From Psychroflexus salarius (GTDB taxonomy: Bacteria; Bacteroidota; Bacteroidia; Flavobacteriales; Flavobacteriaceae), in NCBI RefSeq assembly GCF_900129035.1, contig NZ_FQTW01000003.1, positions 219,649 to 283,648 on the forward strand: a DNA stretch of 64,000 bases, in the 5' to 3' direction. The notes beneath the pieces are model-generated. The model saw only the letters and a program-made list of their open reading frames with translations. It had not been told where the DNA came from and did not search any database. Every line of letters starts with the position of its first letter. The first letter of the stretch is position 1. Shown piece by piece: positions 27,378-38,305 of this stretch. A program made the translations under genes and the position numbers.

Positions 27378-28886
27378 TTATGGGTTTAACACGGCTTTAA
27401 TATATAAATCTTTATTAGTGATTTCTTCAGCAATTCTTACCGAAAGTTCCTGAATGTGATTAGCGCCAAATCCAATATATAAACTTACAAAAGTTAACAG
27501 CATAATAGGCATGATAAACTGTAATTTTTGAAATGGTCGAAGTTCATAAAAGTATATAAACTTACGCTCACGTTTAAATTCAGGTTGGTCTTTCCAAAAA
27601 GCCTTAGACCACAATCGCGCAATGATGAATAGCGTGATAAAACTCCCGAAAATCAAGGCGCCAAAATACCAATATTGCGCTTCGCTAAAACTTGCTAAAA
27701 TAAGTGATAGTTTCGGCCAAAAGCCTGATAATGGCGGCACTCCAACTAAAGAAAATAAAGGGATGGCCATCAGCAAACTCAATTTAGGATAATTGGCATA
27801 TAAACCACCTATTTTATTCATATTCGTGGTTGCTTTAATCCGGTAAATTACACCAGCAATTAAAAATAAATTGGTTTTAACGATAATGTCGTGAATGAGG
27901 TAAAATACAACACCAGTTAGGGCAACTTTTGTGAATAAGCCAAGACCACCGATCATAAAACCAATGTGACAAATGATTAAATACGAGAAAACTTTCCGAA
28001 TATTTGTATGGGTTAAAGCGCCAATACCGCCAGAAAAAATGGTTAAAATTCCAAGTCCAATGAGTAAGTTTTGAAGGAACACGTCTATTTCAAAAATCAT
28101 TGAAAACACACGAATTAAGGCATAAACGCCAACTTTAGTTAATAAACCAGCAAAAATCGCCGAAACTGCTGATGGTGGCGTGTGGTATGATGCGGGAAGC
28201 CAAAAATATAAGGGAAAAATAGCCGATTTAATACCAAAACCAACTAAAAATAAAACCGCACAAACATCTACTAAAGTGCGATTTTCAATGCTTTGAACCT
28301 TGCCTGCTAAATCGGCCATGTTTAAAGTTCCTGCCAAACCATACAAAACGCCTAAAGCGGTTAAAAATATCATTGAGGCGAAGAAGTTGAGTGCAAAATA
28401 TTTCACAGCACCTTCAAGCTGATTTTTCTCACCGCCAATACTGATCAGCACAAATGAGCTAATAATAATAATTTCGAACCAGACGTATAGATTAAAAATA
28501 TCACCGGTTAAAAATGCCCCATTAAGTCCTAATAACAAAAACTGAAATACACTAAAGTAACCAAATCTTAGGCGCGCATTAATAACTGAAATGCTGGAGA
28601 AAATAGAAACCGCTAAACCACTGATAGCAGTTAATAGCACCAAAGTCGCAGCTAACATATCACCTACAAACACAATCCCAAAAGGGGCTTCCCAATTACC
28701 AGCTTCAACCACTTGGGTACCATTTTGGTAGACATGTGTAAACACGTAAATCGCTACACCCAAACCAATAGCATTACCAATAACGCTAAAGAGTTTTTGG
28801 AAATTAATGTTTCGCCAAAAAAACATCAATATGATGCTAAATAGCAAATTAACAATTAAGGGTAATATGATCACGTGGTTTGTCAT
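27378..28886 (-). CDS. mrpD: Mrp antiporter subunit D
   Basis: 502 residues, about 14 membrane helices with the proton-translocating module shared with respiratory complex I NuoN/L. Signatures include the Glu-containing [14 protein letters not shown] and the Lys in [27 protein letters not shown]. With MrpA it provides one of the two antiporter modules. Overlaps the mrpC stop by 4 bases. Confidence 0.95.
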   Translation of the reverse strand: MTNHVIILPLIVNLLFSIILMFFWRNINFQKLFSVIGNAIGLGVAIYVFTHVYQNGTQVVEAGNWEAPFGIVFVGDMLAATLVLLTAISGLAVSIFSSISVINARLRFGYFSVFQFLLLGLNGAFLTGDIFNLYVWFEIIIISSFVLISIGGEKNQLEGAVKYFALNFFASMIFLTALGVLYGLAGTLNMADLAGKVQSIENRTLVDVCAVLFLVGFGIKSAIFPLYFWLPASYHTPPSAVSAIFAGLLTKVGVYALIRVFSMIFEIDVFLQNLLIGLGILTIFSGGIGALTHTNIRKVFSYLIICHIGFMIGGLGLFTKVALTGVVFYLIHDIIVKTNLFLIAGVIYRIKATTNMNKIGGLYANYPKLSLLMAIPLFSLVGVPPLSGFWPKLSLILASFSEAQYWYFGALIFGSFITLFIIARLWSKAFWKDQPEFKRERKFIYFYELRPFQKLQFIMPIMLLTFVSLYIGFGANHIQELSVRIAEEITNKDLYIKAVLNP

Positions 28887-29236
28887 GAATCTTCGTCTGT
28901 GGTGTTAAGTTGATCGAGATCGTCTGTTTTTAATACTTTATAAGCACGCTTAACCAAAATAATGGCAAAGGATTGTAAACCAAAACTGATAACAATGGCG
29001 GTTAAAATAAGTGCTTGTGGAATAGGATCGGCAAAAATACCTTCTAAAATTTTATCGCTATCTGAAATAATAGGTGGTTCACCTTTAGTGATACGTCCTA
29101 ATAAAAAGATAAGTAAGTTAACGCCATTACCCAACAACACAATACCTAAAATTAGCTTTACAATGCTGCGGCGCATAATCATATAAATGCCTGCTGCATA
29201 AAGTAAACCGGTTATAATGGCTAATAATAATTCCAT
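28883..29236 (-). CDS. mrpC: Mrp antiporter subunit C
   Basis: 117 residues, homologous to NuoK: three helices with [22 protein letters not shown] and [17 protein letters not shown], which carries the conserved DPxPQALxLTAIVI motif of MnhC. The tail is acidic. Positioned 1 base after mrpB and overlapping mrpD. Confidence 0.95.
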   Translation of the reverse strand: MELLLAIITGLLYAAGIYMIMRRSIVKLILGIVLLGNGVNLLIFLLGRITKGEPPIISDSDKILEGIFADPIPQALILTAIVISFGLQSFAIILVKRAYKVLKTDDLDQLNTTDEDS

Positions 29237-29237
29237 A

Positions 29238-29651
29238 TTAAGCTGATTCTGATATGGTGAAAATAATAGTTAAAGCGGCACCAATCACCACCAAATAAAC
29301 GCCAGTGTCAAAAAATAATGCCGAGCCTATTTTACCTAAAACAGGAACAGGTTCATGCGCCCAAAGGCCTGTCATAAGCGGTAAGTCTGCGAATAATATA
29401 GGAGAAATAGCGCTTAAAAAGGCAATAGCCAAACCCACAGGCATAAAAAATCCAGGGTGAATTTTGAGCACTTGTTTCGTGTTTTGTAGGCCGTTTGCAA
29501 AAGCATCAAGTACAAAAGCAATTGCGGCTACTAAGCCACCCACAAAACCGCCACCAGGTAAATAATGTCCTCGTAATAATATAAATACAGAGAACAGCAA
29601 TAATACTGGCAGTAAATAATTCGAGGCTGTTTTTAAAATTATGGTTTTCAC
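29238..29651 (-). CDS. mrpB: Mrp antiporter subunit B
   Basis: 137 residues; [21 protein letters not shown] is the MnhB signature (GHxxPGGGFxxG). Starts with GTG at 29651 (no ATG fits). Four membrane helices. It is preceded by mrpA with 5 bases between. Confidence 0.94.
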   Translation of the reverse strand: MKTIILKTASNYLLPVLLLFSVFILLRGHYLPGGGFVGGLVAAIAFVLDAFANGLQNTKQVLKIHPGFFMPVGLAIAFLSAISPILFADLPLMTGLWAHEPVPVLGKIGSALFFDTGVYLVVIGAALTIIFTISESA

Positions 29652-29656
29652 TTGCT

Positions 29657-31960
29657 TTATTTTTTATCTTTTGTTTTTAATCGTAATTTCAGTAAACCAA
29701 AAACGCCTAAAGCAGCCACGACCAAGACAGAAATTTCAATCATGGTATCAATGCCTCTAAAATCGACTAATATAACATTCACAATGTTTTTTCCATGGGC
29801 TAATTTATAGGCATTTTCTGCATAAAAATCAGTAATTTCTGTGTTTTTGGGTTCGTTGAGTACCTTAAGAATTAATATAGTAATTAGGCCACCTAAGCTC
29901 AACGATAAAATACCGTGCTTTATTCTGATTTTATCATTGGTTAATTTTAAATAGGTTGGGAGTTTGTATAATACTAACACAAACAAAATAACCGTCAAGG
30001 TATCAACTGAAAATTGCGTCATCGCTAAATCGGGTGCACTGTAAAATAAAAAGAATAGACTAAACGCAAAGCCAACAACTCCCATAGCGGCAACAGCAGC
30101 TAAACGTGATTTTGTAAATACAGTGAAAATAATCGCGATGACCATCATCAGCACAATCGCAATTTCATAAACGGTAATTCGGGCTAAACTGGCATAATCA
30201 ATATCTAAATCAAAATCGAAAAGCAACAAATAGCCTAATAACAAAATAATAAAGCCAACAACGATCGATAAATAATGTCTTAAATAGCCATTTTGAAAAT
30301 AGCCCGTCCAAATATGTCCAAACCACTCAAAGCCATCTGAAAGCTTCAGCGTTAAATCTTTTGGGGCTATAAAATTAAATTGACTGATAAATGTTTCTTT
30401 TTGATGCGTTGGCTTCAATAGGAAATACAAAATCGTTCCAACGGCTAATGTTAAGGCACTTAGCCCAAGCACAAGGTTAAAGCCATGCCACAATTTTAAA
30501 TGAACGTCTTCAGCTGAAGTGAACATAACATTAACTATTGGTTGGGCAAAAGTCGTTTCAACTAAACCTGGCGCAATTCCGAAAATTATACCAGCTGTGA
30601 CCATAATTAATGGCGGCAACCACATTAACGGACTTGGTAAATGAATCTTTTCAAACTTTTTTGGTAGTTGACCCATAAATGGCTTAACACCAGCTACAAA
30701 ACCGCCGTAAAATAGTAAAGCGTTTGTGGCAATGGCTAAAACGGTAAGTAAAACTGCATTATTCGAGTGTAAAGTTGCTTCGTAAATTAAATCTTTACCC
30801 ACAAAACCAATACTTGGTGGCACGCCACCACTAATCAAAGCCGCAATAAAACCTGCAATGGCCACGGGCAAAAGAACTTTGCGTAAACCCGTAAGTTTTG
30901 TGATGTCTCGTGTTCCCGTTTCATGGTCTATGATTCCTGTAATTAAAAATAATGAGGCTTTATATAAAGCGTGTACAACAATAAAAACAGATGCGGCAAT
31001 CAACGCAGCTTCGGTGCCAATGCCAATTAAAAACACCAAAATTCCTAAGGCCGAAATAGTAGAATATGCTAAAATACCTTTTAAGTCAGTTCTAAAAATA
31101 ATATGTATAGCAGAGTATAACATAGTGATAGCACCAATACTAATGAGTGTGGTATGCCATAATTCAGTTTGACCTAAAACAGGTGAAAATCGAAATAATA
31201 AATAGACGCCAGCTTTAACCATGGTCGCCGAATGTAAGTAAGTTGATACAGGTGTTGGCGCTTTCATCGCACCAGGTAACCAAAAATGAAATGGAAATTG
31301 AGCCGATTTTGTAAATGCAGCACCAAACATTAAAATCGCCGCTAAAGCATAGTAAGGATGCTGCGTAATAACGTCGCTTTGAGTTAGCATTTCAGAAATT
31401 TCATAAGTGCCAGAAATAAAGCCTAACAATAACGCACCACCAAGAAGTAATAAACCACCTAAGCCTGTAATTCCTAAAGCAACTAAGGCCGACTGTCTAG
31501 AGGCTTTAGAGTCGTTGTTAAAACCAATTAAAAAGAACGACGAAATGCTGGTTAATTCCCAAAACACAAACATTGAAATTAAGTTGTCAGATAAGACTAA
31601 ACCAAGCATAGCTGCCATAAACAAACTCAAATAGCCATAAAACCGGTCTAAATACTTATGTCCTTTTAAATAGGCAGCCGTATATAGAAACACCAAACTA
31701 CCAACGCCTGTAATCATTAAACTAAAAAGCAGCGATAAGCCATCGAGTTTAAAACTAAGATTTACCCCAAAACTGGGAATCCACCGATAGCTTTCATAAA
31801 TAACATCTCCAGCTGAAATACCACCGATATGCCATAAAAAGTAAACAAACAGTCCAATAGGAATTAATGCAGAAACCACGGCAATAGGCCCACGAAACCA
31901 ACGGCCAACAAAAACCAAGAGAATTGCAAATATAAAACCGACTAAAACTGCTTCTAACAT
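29657..31960 (-). CDS. mrpA: Mrp antiporter subunit A
   Basis: 767 residues, first gene of the mrp operon. The N-terminal two thirds is a NuoL-like proton-translocating module ([36 protein letters not shown]), then C-terminal MBH-type segments ([16 protein letters not shown] and [18 protein letters not shown]) as in fused MrpA. The complex exchanges cytoplasmic Na+ (or other monovalent cation) for protons, giving salt and alkali tolerance. A TATATTTG box lies about 19 bases upstream of the ATG. Confidence 0.96.
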   Translation of the reverse strand: MLEAVLVGFIFAILLVFVGRWFRGPIAVVSALIPIGLFVYFLWHIGGISAGDVIYESYRWIPSFGVNLSFKLDGLSLLFSLMITGVGSLVFLYTAAYLKGHKYLDRFYGYLSLFMAAMLGLVLSDNLISMFVFWELTSISSFFLIGFNNDSKASRQSALVALGITGLGGLLLLGGALLLGFISGTYEISEMLTQSDVITQHPYYALAAILMFGAAFTKSAQFPFHFWLPGAMKAPTPVSTYLHSATMVKAGVYLLFRFSPVLGQTELWHTTLISIGAITMLYSAIHIIFRTDLKGILAYSTISALGILVFLIGIGTEAALIAASVFIVVHALYKASLFLITGIIDHETGTRDITKLTGLRKVLLPVAIAGFIAALISGGVPPSIGFVGKDLIYEATLHSNNAVLLTVLAIATNALLFYGGFVAGVKPFMGQLPKKFEKIHLPSPLMWLPPLIMVTAGIIFGIAPGLVETTFAQPIVNVMFTSAEDVHLKLWHGFNLVLGLSALTLAVGTILYFLLKPTHQKETFISQFNFIAPKDLTLKLSDGFEWFGHIWTGYFQNGYLRHYLSIVVGFIILLLGYLLLFDFDLDIDYASLARITVYEIAIVLMMVIAIIFTVFTKSRLAAVAAMGVVGFAFSLFFLFYSAPDLAMTQFSVDTLTVILFVLVLYKLPTYLKLTNDKIRIKHGILSLSLGGLITILILKVLNEPKNTEITDFYAENAYKLAHGKNIVNVILVDFRGIDTMIEISVLVVAALGVFGLLKLRLKTKDKK

Positions 31961-31979
31961 AATTAATTGATAGGATGCA

Positions 31980-31987
31980 CAAATATA
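31980..31987 (-). promoter_or_regulatory. TAnnTTTG -7 box of the mrp operon
   Basis: Minus strand reads TATATTTG, ending 19 bases before the mrpA ATG; no clear -33 TTTG at 17-23 bases. It would serve the whole mrpA-to-yyaL run if there is no internal promoter. Confidence 0.45.
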
Positions 31988-32222
31988 AATTTTATTTTAA
32001 CGCTCACGAATCTGTTATAACTATAGATGATGTCTTTAATCATAGTTTAACAATTAAGATTCATAAAAACCATTAAAATTTAAGAGAAATTTATTTTAAA
32101 TCTTGTTATTATTTATTTTTTATCGCAGCTTATTTCAATCTTCAACCAATAATTAATAGATGCTGAGGCCTAACTTTTTTGGTGTAGCAGAAAAATCCCT
32201 AAACTTGCTATAAATTAGCACC

Positions 32223-32792
32223 ATGTATTTGCAATTACAAAGCCACCTTCTTAAAGATGTCGATTTCAATCCTGAAGAAATTAAAGCCTTCACCAACTTG
32301 TTAAGTCGTCAAAAATTTAATAAGAAGACGCTTTTGCTTCAACCAGGCGATAAAGTAACTAAGGAATATTACGTGTTAAAAGGTTGTTTAAAAGCCTATT
32401 ATATAGATGAAGCTGGCCAAGACCATATTATTCAATTTGCCATTGAAGATTGGTGGATAAGTGATTTTGAAGCCTTTTTTAATGCTAAACCTGCTCAATT
32501 ATATGTTGAATGCTTAGAAGATAGTGAGATACTTAGTCTAGATAAATTAGACCTAGAACAACTCTACCAAACCATACCAAAATTCGAACGATTTTTTAGA
32601 TTAAAAGTTACTAAAGCCTTTGTAGCACTAAGAAATAGAGTGCTATCTGGACTACAAAACGATAGCAAAGCGCGTTATAAAGAGTTTTGTGAGCAATATC
32701 CTGACTTAGAAAAAAGAATTCCTAATTATAACATTGCTAATTACTTAGGCATGTCGCCTGAAAGTTTAAGTCGCATTAGAAATAGCATTTAA
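32223..32792 (+). CDS. Crp/Fnr-family transcription regulator
   Basis: 189 residues: a cyclic-nucleotide-binding-type beta-barrel (LLLQPGDKVTKEYYVLKG near residues 36-55) and a C-terminal helix-turn-helix ending in YNIANYLGMSPESLSRIRNS. No cysteine pattern for an Fe-S cluster is present. The closely placed gene after it encodes a DJ-1/PfpI protein, 145 bases downstream, with its own TACATTTG box. In Bacteroidetes such short regulators often control stress or redox genes; the ligand is not known here. Confidence 0.85.
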   Translation: MYLQLQSHLLKDVDFNPEEIKAFTNLLSRQKFNKKTLLLQPGDKVTKEYYVLKGCLKAYYIDEAGQDHIIQFAIEDWWISDFEAFFNAKPAQLYVECLEDSEILSLDKLDLEQLYQTIPKFERFFRLKVTKAFVALRNRVLSGLQNDSKARYKEFCEQYPDLEKRIPNYNIANYLGMSPESLSRIRNSI

Positions 32793-32914
32793 ACCTTTAA
32801 ATGTTTTATTGAAGTCACGACAGAATTAAAATTCATAAAAACTGAATTTTTTGCCTAACATATAATTAACAGGTCATCTTGATATACATCAATTTTTAAC
32901 CAGGAACTCAGGCC

Positions 32915-32922
32915 TACATTTG
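32915..32922 (+). promoter_or_regulatory. TAnnTTTG -7 box upstream of the DJ-1/PfpI gene
   Basis: TACATTTG, 15 bases before ATG 32938. No -33 element at standard spacing. Confidence 0.4.
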
Positions 32923-32937
32923 TAAAAAAAAACAATT

Positions 32938-33621
32938 ATGAAAAAAATACTCTTTGTGATAACAAGTAACGATCAACTTGGTACAACAGGTCATAATACA
33001 GGCTTTTGGATTGAAGAATTTGCCGCACCTTACTATAATTTAAAAGATGCAGGCTTTGAGCTTACATTAGCCTCACCAAAAGGCGGCCAACCACCAATTG
33101 ATCCGAATTCTGAAACTGAAGATGCCCAAACCGAAGCCACACAGCGATTTGATAAAGATCAAGAGGCAAAGAAACTTTTATCTCAAACCCATCAATTAAG
33201 TGATGTTGATGCGGCAGATTTTGATGCTGTATTTTATCCAGGCGGTCATGGTGTACTTTGGGATCTTGTTGAAGATAAAGATTCCATTAAGCTTATCGAA
33301 TCCTTTAACGCAGATAAAAAGCCAATCGCTTTTGTTTGTCATGCGCCAGCAGTATTAAAACATCCCAAAAAATCTGATGGTAAAGCTTTAGTTGAAGGAA
33401 AAAAAGTAACAGGTTTTACCAACCAAGAAGAAGCAGCGGTACAGCTAACCGAAGTGGTGCCGTTTTTATTAGAAAATATGCTTGTTAAAAATGGCGGTAT
33501 TTACACAAAAATAAAAGATTGGCAACCATTTGCCGTAGAAGATGGAAATTTAATAACTGGTCAAAATCCAGCTTCATCTGAAAAAGTGGCTGATTTATTA
33601 GCACAACAGTTGAAGGCATAA
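32938..33621 (+). CDS. DJ-1/PfpI-family protein (Hsp31-like)
   Basis: 227 residues. Type 1 glutamine amidotransferase-like fold with nucleophile Cys134 in AFVCHAPAVL, Glu in FWIEEFAAPYY (E26/E27) and YPGGHG. The insertion between strands and the length match the larger Hsp31/YajL-like group rather than the short PfpI. Members act as protein deglycase/chaperone or glyoxalase III; activity here is not predictable. It may be under control of the Crp-like regulator upstream. A 16-bp stem terminator follows. Confidence 0.88.
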   Translation: MKKILFVITSNDQLGTTGHNTGFWIEEFAAPYYNLKDAGFELTLASPKGGQPPIDPNSETEDAQTEATQRFDKDQEAKKLLSQTHQLSDVDAADFDAVFYPGGHGVLWDLVEDKDSIKLIESFNADKKPIAFVCHAPAVLKHPKKSDGKALVEGKKVTGFTNQEEAAVQLTEVVPFLLENMLVKNGGIYTKIKDWQPFAVEDGNLITGQNPASSEKVADLLAQQLKA

Positions 33622-33628
33622 GAATTAA

Positions 33629-33672
33629 AGGTTTCAAAAACATGCTCACCATGTTTTTGAAACCTGTTTTTA
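33629..33672. terminator. Strong bidirectional hairpin terminator
   Basis: AGGTTTCAAAAACATG (33629-33644) and its exact reverse complement (33650-33665) around loop CTCAC, followed by GTTTTTATT. Lies between the DJ-1 gene (+) and the ABC ATPase gene (-) and can end both. Confidence 0.9.
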
Positions 33673-33699
33673 TTCATAAGTTTAAAACCTAGACCAAAC

Positions 33700-35361
33700 T
33701 TAGTCAATTCCTTTTGGGATGGCAGCAATTAATTCTTTCGTGTAGTTTTGTTGAGGGTCAGCATAAACCACATCAGCATTTCCGTGTTCAACAATTTCAC
33801 CATCACGCATAACCAATAATTGGTCGGCCATGTATTTAACGACGGCTAAATCGTGTGAGATAAATAAATACGTAAAATTAAAATCAGCTTTTAAATCGTT
33901 GAGTAAATTGAGCACTTGAGCCTGAACCGAGACATCTAAAGCCGAAACAGACTCATCGCAAATCACGATTTTTGGTTGTAAAGCAATCGTTCGGGCAATA
34001 CCAATACGTTGGCGTTGACCACCACTAAATTCATGCGGATAGCGATGAAAATGCGCTGCGCTTAACCCAACACGCTCTAAAAGCTCACAAGCAGTTTGTT
34101 GGGCTTGAGTTTTTGAGTGCGCAATACCATGAACTAACATAGGTTCTACAATAGCTTCACCAATGCTAAGCCGCGGATTTAAACTTGAAAAAGGGTCTTG
34201 AAATATCAACTGAATATCACTGCGTAAATGTTTAAATTGTTTTGATGAAAGTTGAGTGATATCTTGGCCTTTATACCATACTTCACCTTTTGTAGCTGGC
34301 TCAAGTCCTAATAAGACTTTACTTAAAGTTGATTTACCGCAACCAGATTCACCAACCAAACCCATATTTTCTCCTTCATAAAGTTCAAAATTTACGCCAT
34401 TAACAGCTTTAACTTCAGTCGAAGCTGATAACCAGCGACCAGCTTTAACATAAGTTTTATGTAAATCCTTAACGATTAACAGCGGCGGATGCCCATAAAT
34501 ATTTTCATGTCTTTTTTCGCGTTCGGCACGGCTTTCTTTGTCTAAATTAAGCTTGTCTTGCATCACATCAGCAACAGTTGGTAAACGCTTTAAGCGATAT
34601 TTTAAAGGTGGTTTAGTTGCTAGCAAAGCTTTGGTGTAAGCTTGTTTGGGTTGTTTAAATAATGTGGCAGTCTCATTAACTTCAACCAATTCACCTTGGT
34701 ACATCACCGCCACACGATCGGCGAGTTCTGAGACTAAAGCTAAGTCGTGAGAAATAAATAAGATGCTCATGCCGGTTTCTGCTTGAATCGATTTCAGCAG
34801 TTCTAAGATGGTTTTTTGAACAGTAACATCAAGCGCGGTTGTGGGTTCATCTGCAATTAAAATCTTCGGCTGGCAAGCAATAGCCATGGCAATCATGACA
34901 CGCTGTTTCTGGCCACCACTAATTTCGTGAGGATAAGCCTTATAAAGTTGTTCAGTCCGTGGAAGTTTAACTTTTTCAAATAAACGAATCACTTCAGCTT
35001 GAATCGATTTATGAGAACCTTTGGTGTGTTGTTTTAAAATTTCAGCTACCTGAGTTCCGCAGCGCATCGACGGGTTTAATGAACTCATAGGTTCTTGAAA
35101 AATCATCGAAATTTCACGACCTCTTAATTGCTGAAATTCTGCTTCAGAATATTGATTTAAATCATTACCTTCAAATATTAACTGGCCTGTGATTTCGGCT
35201 TTTTTATCCAGCAGTTGCATGATGGCTTTTGCAGTGACCGATTTACCTGAGCCTGATTCGCCAACTAAGCCTAAAATTTCATTGGGCTGAAGACTTAAAT
35301 CAACCGATTTTACAACGGTATTAGACTGAAAAGCGATAGATAATTGCTGAAGTTCTAGCAT
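33700..35361 (-). CDS. Fused ABC transporter ATPase, dipeptide/oligopeptide type (DppD-DppF/YejF/GsiA-like)
   Basis: 553 residues with two complete nucleotide-binding domains. First: GESGSGKS Walker A near residue 34, SGGQKQR signature and DEPTTALD Walker B. Second: [15 protein letters not shown] and DESVSALD. Both are followed by HDLAxV His switches. The C-terminal DppF-like half has the oligopeptide-specific [10 protein letters not shown] block. No permease or binding-protein gene is adjacent, so partners must lie elsewhere. Cytoplasmic side of the inner membrane, powering peptide uptake. Confidence 0.93.
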   Translation of the reverse strand: MLELQQLSIAFQSNTVVKSVDLSLQPNEILGLVGESGSGKSVTAKAIMQLLDKKAEITGQLIFEGNDLNQYSEAEFQQLRGREISMIFQEPMSSLNPSMRCGTQVAEILKQHTKGSHKSIQAEVIRLFEKVKLPRTEQLYKAYPHEISGGQKQRVMIAMAIACQPKILIADEPTTALDVTVQKTILELLKSIQAETGMSILFISHDLALVSELADRVAVMYQGELVEVNETATLFKQPKQAYTKALLATKPPLKYRLKRLPTVADVMQDKLNLDKESRAEREKRHENIYGHPPLLIVKDLHKTYVKAGRWLSASTEVKAVNGVNFELYEGENMGLVGESGCGKSTLSKVLLGLEPATKGEVWYKGQDITQLSSKQFKHLRSDIQLIFQDPFSSLNPRLSIGEAIVEPMLVHGIAHSKTQAQQTACELLERVGLSAAHFHRYPHEFSGGQRQRIGIARTIALQPKIVICDESVSALDVSVQAQVLNLLNDLKADFNFTYLFISHDLAVVKYMADQLLVMRDGEIVEHGNADVVYADPQQNYTKELIAAIPKGID

Positions 35362-35517
35362 TGCATTTAAATTGATGACAATTTAAGAAGCTTTCCTTAA
35401 ATCTGACGCAAAAAAACTGTTTTTATAAGTTTGGCATCACTTAAACGAAAGCTTGAATTTATTTCTATTTCAACATTTGTGAGGAGTCAATTATAAATCA
35501 AGACTTCAATAAATAAC

Positions 35518-35961
35518 TTAAAATTTAACAGCTCGGCTGAAGCTTTGTTCTAGGCAAATAAAAGTTTCAGTTCTTGCAACGCCATCAATACGCTGTAATT
35601 TTCCACTTAAAACTTCGGTTAAATGCTGGTTGTCACGACAAATCACTTTTACTAATAATGAAAAATTACCTGTGGTATAATAACATTCCACCACTTCATC
35701 AATAGCTAATAAGGCTTTTTTTACAGGTTGATACATATTAGCCCGATCGAAGTAAATGCCAATAAAACTTTGGGTTTGATAACCCAGTTGGTGCAAGTTA
35801 ATCTCTGATTGTGAACCGGTTAACACACCTTGGTCTTCGAGTTTTTTCAATCGCAAATGAACGGCAGCGGTGCTTAAGTGGCAAGCATCGGCTAAGGTTT
35901 TAAGCGAGGCTTTAGCATTGGTACTTAAAATATTTAAGATAATTTGGTCTGTAGTATCCAT
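35518..35961 (-). CDS. Lrp/AsnC-family transcription regulator
   Basis: 147 residues: HTH with LADACHLSTAAVHLRLKKLEDQG near residues 22-45 and a C-terminal RAM (ligand-binding beta-alpha) domain of about 80 residues. It is divergent from asnB (36084) with 120 bases between; AsnC proteins classically regulate asparagine metabolism genes, so control of the neighbour is a reasonable inference. A TATTTTTG box with TTTG 23 bases further upstream is its likely promoter. Confidence 0.9.
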   Translation of the reverse strand: MDTTDQIILNILSTNAKASLKTLADACHLSTAAVHLRLKKLEDQGVLTGSQSEINLHQLGYQTQSFIGIYFDRANMYQPVKKALLAIDEVVECYYTTGNFSLLVKVICRDNQHLTEVLSGKLQRIDGVARTETFICLEQSFSRAVKF

Positions 35962-35986
35962 TTGCTTAAAAATAATTAGTTTAATT

Positions 35987-36021
35987 CAAAAATAGTAAAT
36001 AATATATGTTTTTAAACCAAA
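35987..36021 (-). promoter_or_regulatory. Promoter of the Lrp/AsnC gene
   Basis: Minus strand TTTG (36021-36018), 23-base spacer, then TATTTTTG (35994-35987), 25 bases before the ATG. Matches the Bacteroidetes promoter form. It lies inside the divergent region shared with asnB, so regulator and target are controlled from the same short space. Confidence 0.5.
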
Positions 36022-36083
36022 AGTATTGATTATTATTTAGCTATATTAGTTATTTGCTGTAAATAATTTTAAAAACAACCAAA

Positions 36084-37658
36084 ATGTGCGGAATTTTTGC
36101 AGCTATAGAGACCCAACAAAGTGCTCAAGACTTATTTAAGCAGTTCATGAAAATTAAACATCGCGGTCCCGATGCAACCGATTTTAAAGAAATTAAACCC
36201 CAAACTTACTTTGGCTTTCACCGTTTAGCGATTAACGGTTTAAGGCCGGAAGCTAACCAACCTATGTATAAACACGGCGTGTATTTAGTGGCCAATGCAG
36301 AAATTTTTAACTATCAACAACTCGCTAAAGTCCATCAACTTCAACTAAAAACAGGGTCAGACTGCGAGGTAATCATTGACCTTTACCGGTCTATAGGAAT
36401 TGAAGCTACACTAAACGCCTTAGATGGCGAATTCGCCTTTGTGTTGTTTGATGAAACCACCGATGAATTTTTTGCTGCAAGAGATCATTTAGGAGTGCGC
36501 GGAATGTATTTTGGTCGATATAAGTCTGAAGTTTACATCGCTTCAGAAAGTAAAGCGCTAACCTTTTGTGAACAATTGAATCAATTTCCACCAGCACAGT
36601 ATTGGTCGTCTAAAACAGAGGAGTTTAAAGCTTATTTTACACATGATTATCAGACTAAAGAAACGCCAGTTGAAGTCTATACTCAAACCATAAAAACTTT
36701 ATTAACACAAGCGGTTGAAAAACGAATGATGAGTGAGCGCCCTGTGGGCTGTTTGTTAAGTGGTGGCCTAGATAGTAGCTTAGTAGCAGCATTATTAGCT
36801 AAAGCTTATCGCGCTAAAGGGCAACAGTTGCAAACCTTCTCCATCGGTTTAGAAGGAAGCCCCGATTTAATAGCCGCACAAAAAGTGGCGAAACACATCG
36901 GTAGTAAACACCACAGCATTGTGGCTTCTGAATCAGAATTTCTAGCCGCATTAGAAGAGACAGTTTACATATTAGGAAGCTATGATGTCACCACCATTCG
37001 CGCCTCAGTAGGGCATCAATTAGTGGCCAAATACGTAGCCAAAAACACCGATGTTAAAGTTCTTTTTTCAGGAGAAACAGCCGATGAATTTGGGTCTTAT
37101 TTGTACTTTCAAAATGCACCATCAGAAGCCGAATTTCAAGCAGAAGCGATTCGTTTATTAAAAGATATTCATTTTTTTGATATGAAACGAGGCGACCGAT
37201 GTATTTCAAATGCAGGGCTCGAAGCGCGTGTGCCTTTTGCAGATAAAACTTTTGTGCAATATTATATGAGTATACCACCTAAAGAACGTCAGTTTAATGA
37301 CGCTAAAATTGAAAAGTATTTGATAAGGAAGGCTTTTGCTGAAGATGCATTATTGCCAGATGAGGTGCTTTGGCGACGAAAAAATGGGTTTTCAGATAGT
37401 GTGAGTGCGCAATCAAAATCTTGGAGTAGCATTATCAAAAGTCATGTCGATTTAATTGTTTCAGATAAAGCTTTTGAACTTCAGAAGCACCAATTTTCAC
37501 CTGTTCCATCAACAAAAGAAGCCTTTTATTACCGTCAACTTTTTGCCAAGTATTACGCAAACCACCATCAATTAACACCATACCAATGGTTACCAAAATG
37601 GTGTGGTGATGTAATTGATCCTTCAGCCCGTGTTTTAGAAATCTACCAAGCAGATTAA
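36084..37658 (+). CDS. asnB: Asparagine synthetase (glutamine-hydrolysing)
   Basis: 524 residues, a little shorter than E. coli AsnB. Begins MCGIFAA with the Ntn nucleophile Cys2; glutaminase domain to about residue 190; synthetase domain with SGGLDSSLVAALLA (ATP pyrophosphatase PP-loop) and RVPFADKTFV. Makes Asn from Asp, ATP and Gln. Divergent from an Lrp/AsnC regulator. Contains the full motifs, unlike the second copy in the polysaccharide locus, which is longer and more distant. Confidence 0.94.
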   Translation: MCGIFAAIETQQSAQDLFKQFMKIKHRGPDATDFKEIKPQTYFGFHRLAINGLRPEANQPMYKHGVYLVANAEIFNYQQLAKVHQLQLKTGSDCEVIIDLYRSIGIEATLNALDGEFAFVLFDETTDEFFAARDHLGVRGMYFGRYKSEVYIASESKALTFCEQLNQFPPAQYWSSKTEEFKAYFTHDYQTKETPVEVYTQTIKTLLTQAVEKRMMSERPVGCLLSGGLDSSLVAALLAKAYRAKGQQLQTFSIGLEGSPDLIAAQKVAKHIGSKHHSIVASESEFLAALEETVYILGSYDVTTIRASVGHQLVAKYVAKNTDVKVLFSGETADEFGSYLYFQNAPSEAEFQAEAIRLLKDIHFFDMKRGDRCISNAGLEARVPFADKTFVQYYMSIPPKERQFNDAKIEKYLIRKAFAEDALLPDEVLWRRKNGFSDSVSAQSKSWSSIIKSHVDLIVSDKAFELQKHQFSPVPSTKEAFYYRQLFAKYYANHHQLTPYQWLPKWCGDVIDPSARVLEIYQAD

Positions 37659-38305
37659 ATAGAGTTAATTGATTTATATTTTTAAAAAGTCATATAATAT
37701 ATTACATTTGAACCCAACTAACACATCATCATGCTAACCAAAACGAAGTTATTTAGTTTGGATTTTTGTAAATCCTATTTCCCCAACCTTATCTTAATAG
37801 CAGAATAGCGATAACTTCAGTTATGGCGTGAAGTTTAATAGTATGATGCCTATTTTTTTGGAGTCATGAGCGACCCTCTAATGGGACTCGCCATGGCGAA
37901 GCCGTGCTTTTTCTTAATAGTCAGTTTTTAGTGAGTTGTGAATAGCGAACCGTGAATAGTGAGCCGAAAACAGAACGCTAACATGCAAATGTGTCAATTA
38001 ATAAAAAAGCCTACAAGCGAAGAAAGGTCTATTGAAAAAATATTGAAAAATTAAAGAAGTGTCGAAAAGCTTAAAAAACTGAATTATAACGTAAACCGAC
38101 TAATTTCCAGAAATAATTGTGGTATTTGCGGAAGTGCATCACGCAGTGATAAGCATGCAGCAAAACTACCAGCAATGGTTTTGCAGAGCCCAGCGCCGCA
38201 AAAATTTCCTTAAATTAGTCTTGTCCCGACCCTTCGGGATTGGTTCTCCCGATGTTTCGGGATTGTGTCAAGACAAAATGAAGAAGTAACAAACATCAAT
38301 ATCGT
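37659..38305. other. 647-base intergenic stretch with repeats and hairpins
   Basis: No gene-sized frame seen. It holds a low-complexity block at about 37924-37975 (words such as GTGAATAGTGA, GAATAGCGAACC) related in reverse orientation to the right-hand boundary, a GCAAAAC/GTTTTGC hairpin (38160-38166 with 38178-38184), and the double palindrome at 38218-38274. It separates asnB from the polysaccharide locus. Confidence 0.6.
38218..38274. repeat. Nested double-hairpin element with TCCCGA/TCGGGA stems
   Basis: Two consecutive 6-bp hairpins, TCCCGA-CCCT-TCGGGA (38224-38239) and TCCCGA-TGTT-TCGGGA (38247-38262), lie within an outer stem GTCTTG (38218-38223) / CAAGAC (38269-38274). The core resembles the palindrome in the damaged tRNA-Ala (CCCCGAAGCTTCGGGG). 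Confidence 0.75.
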
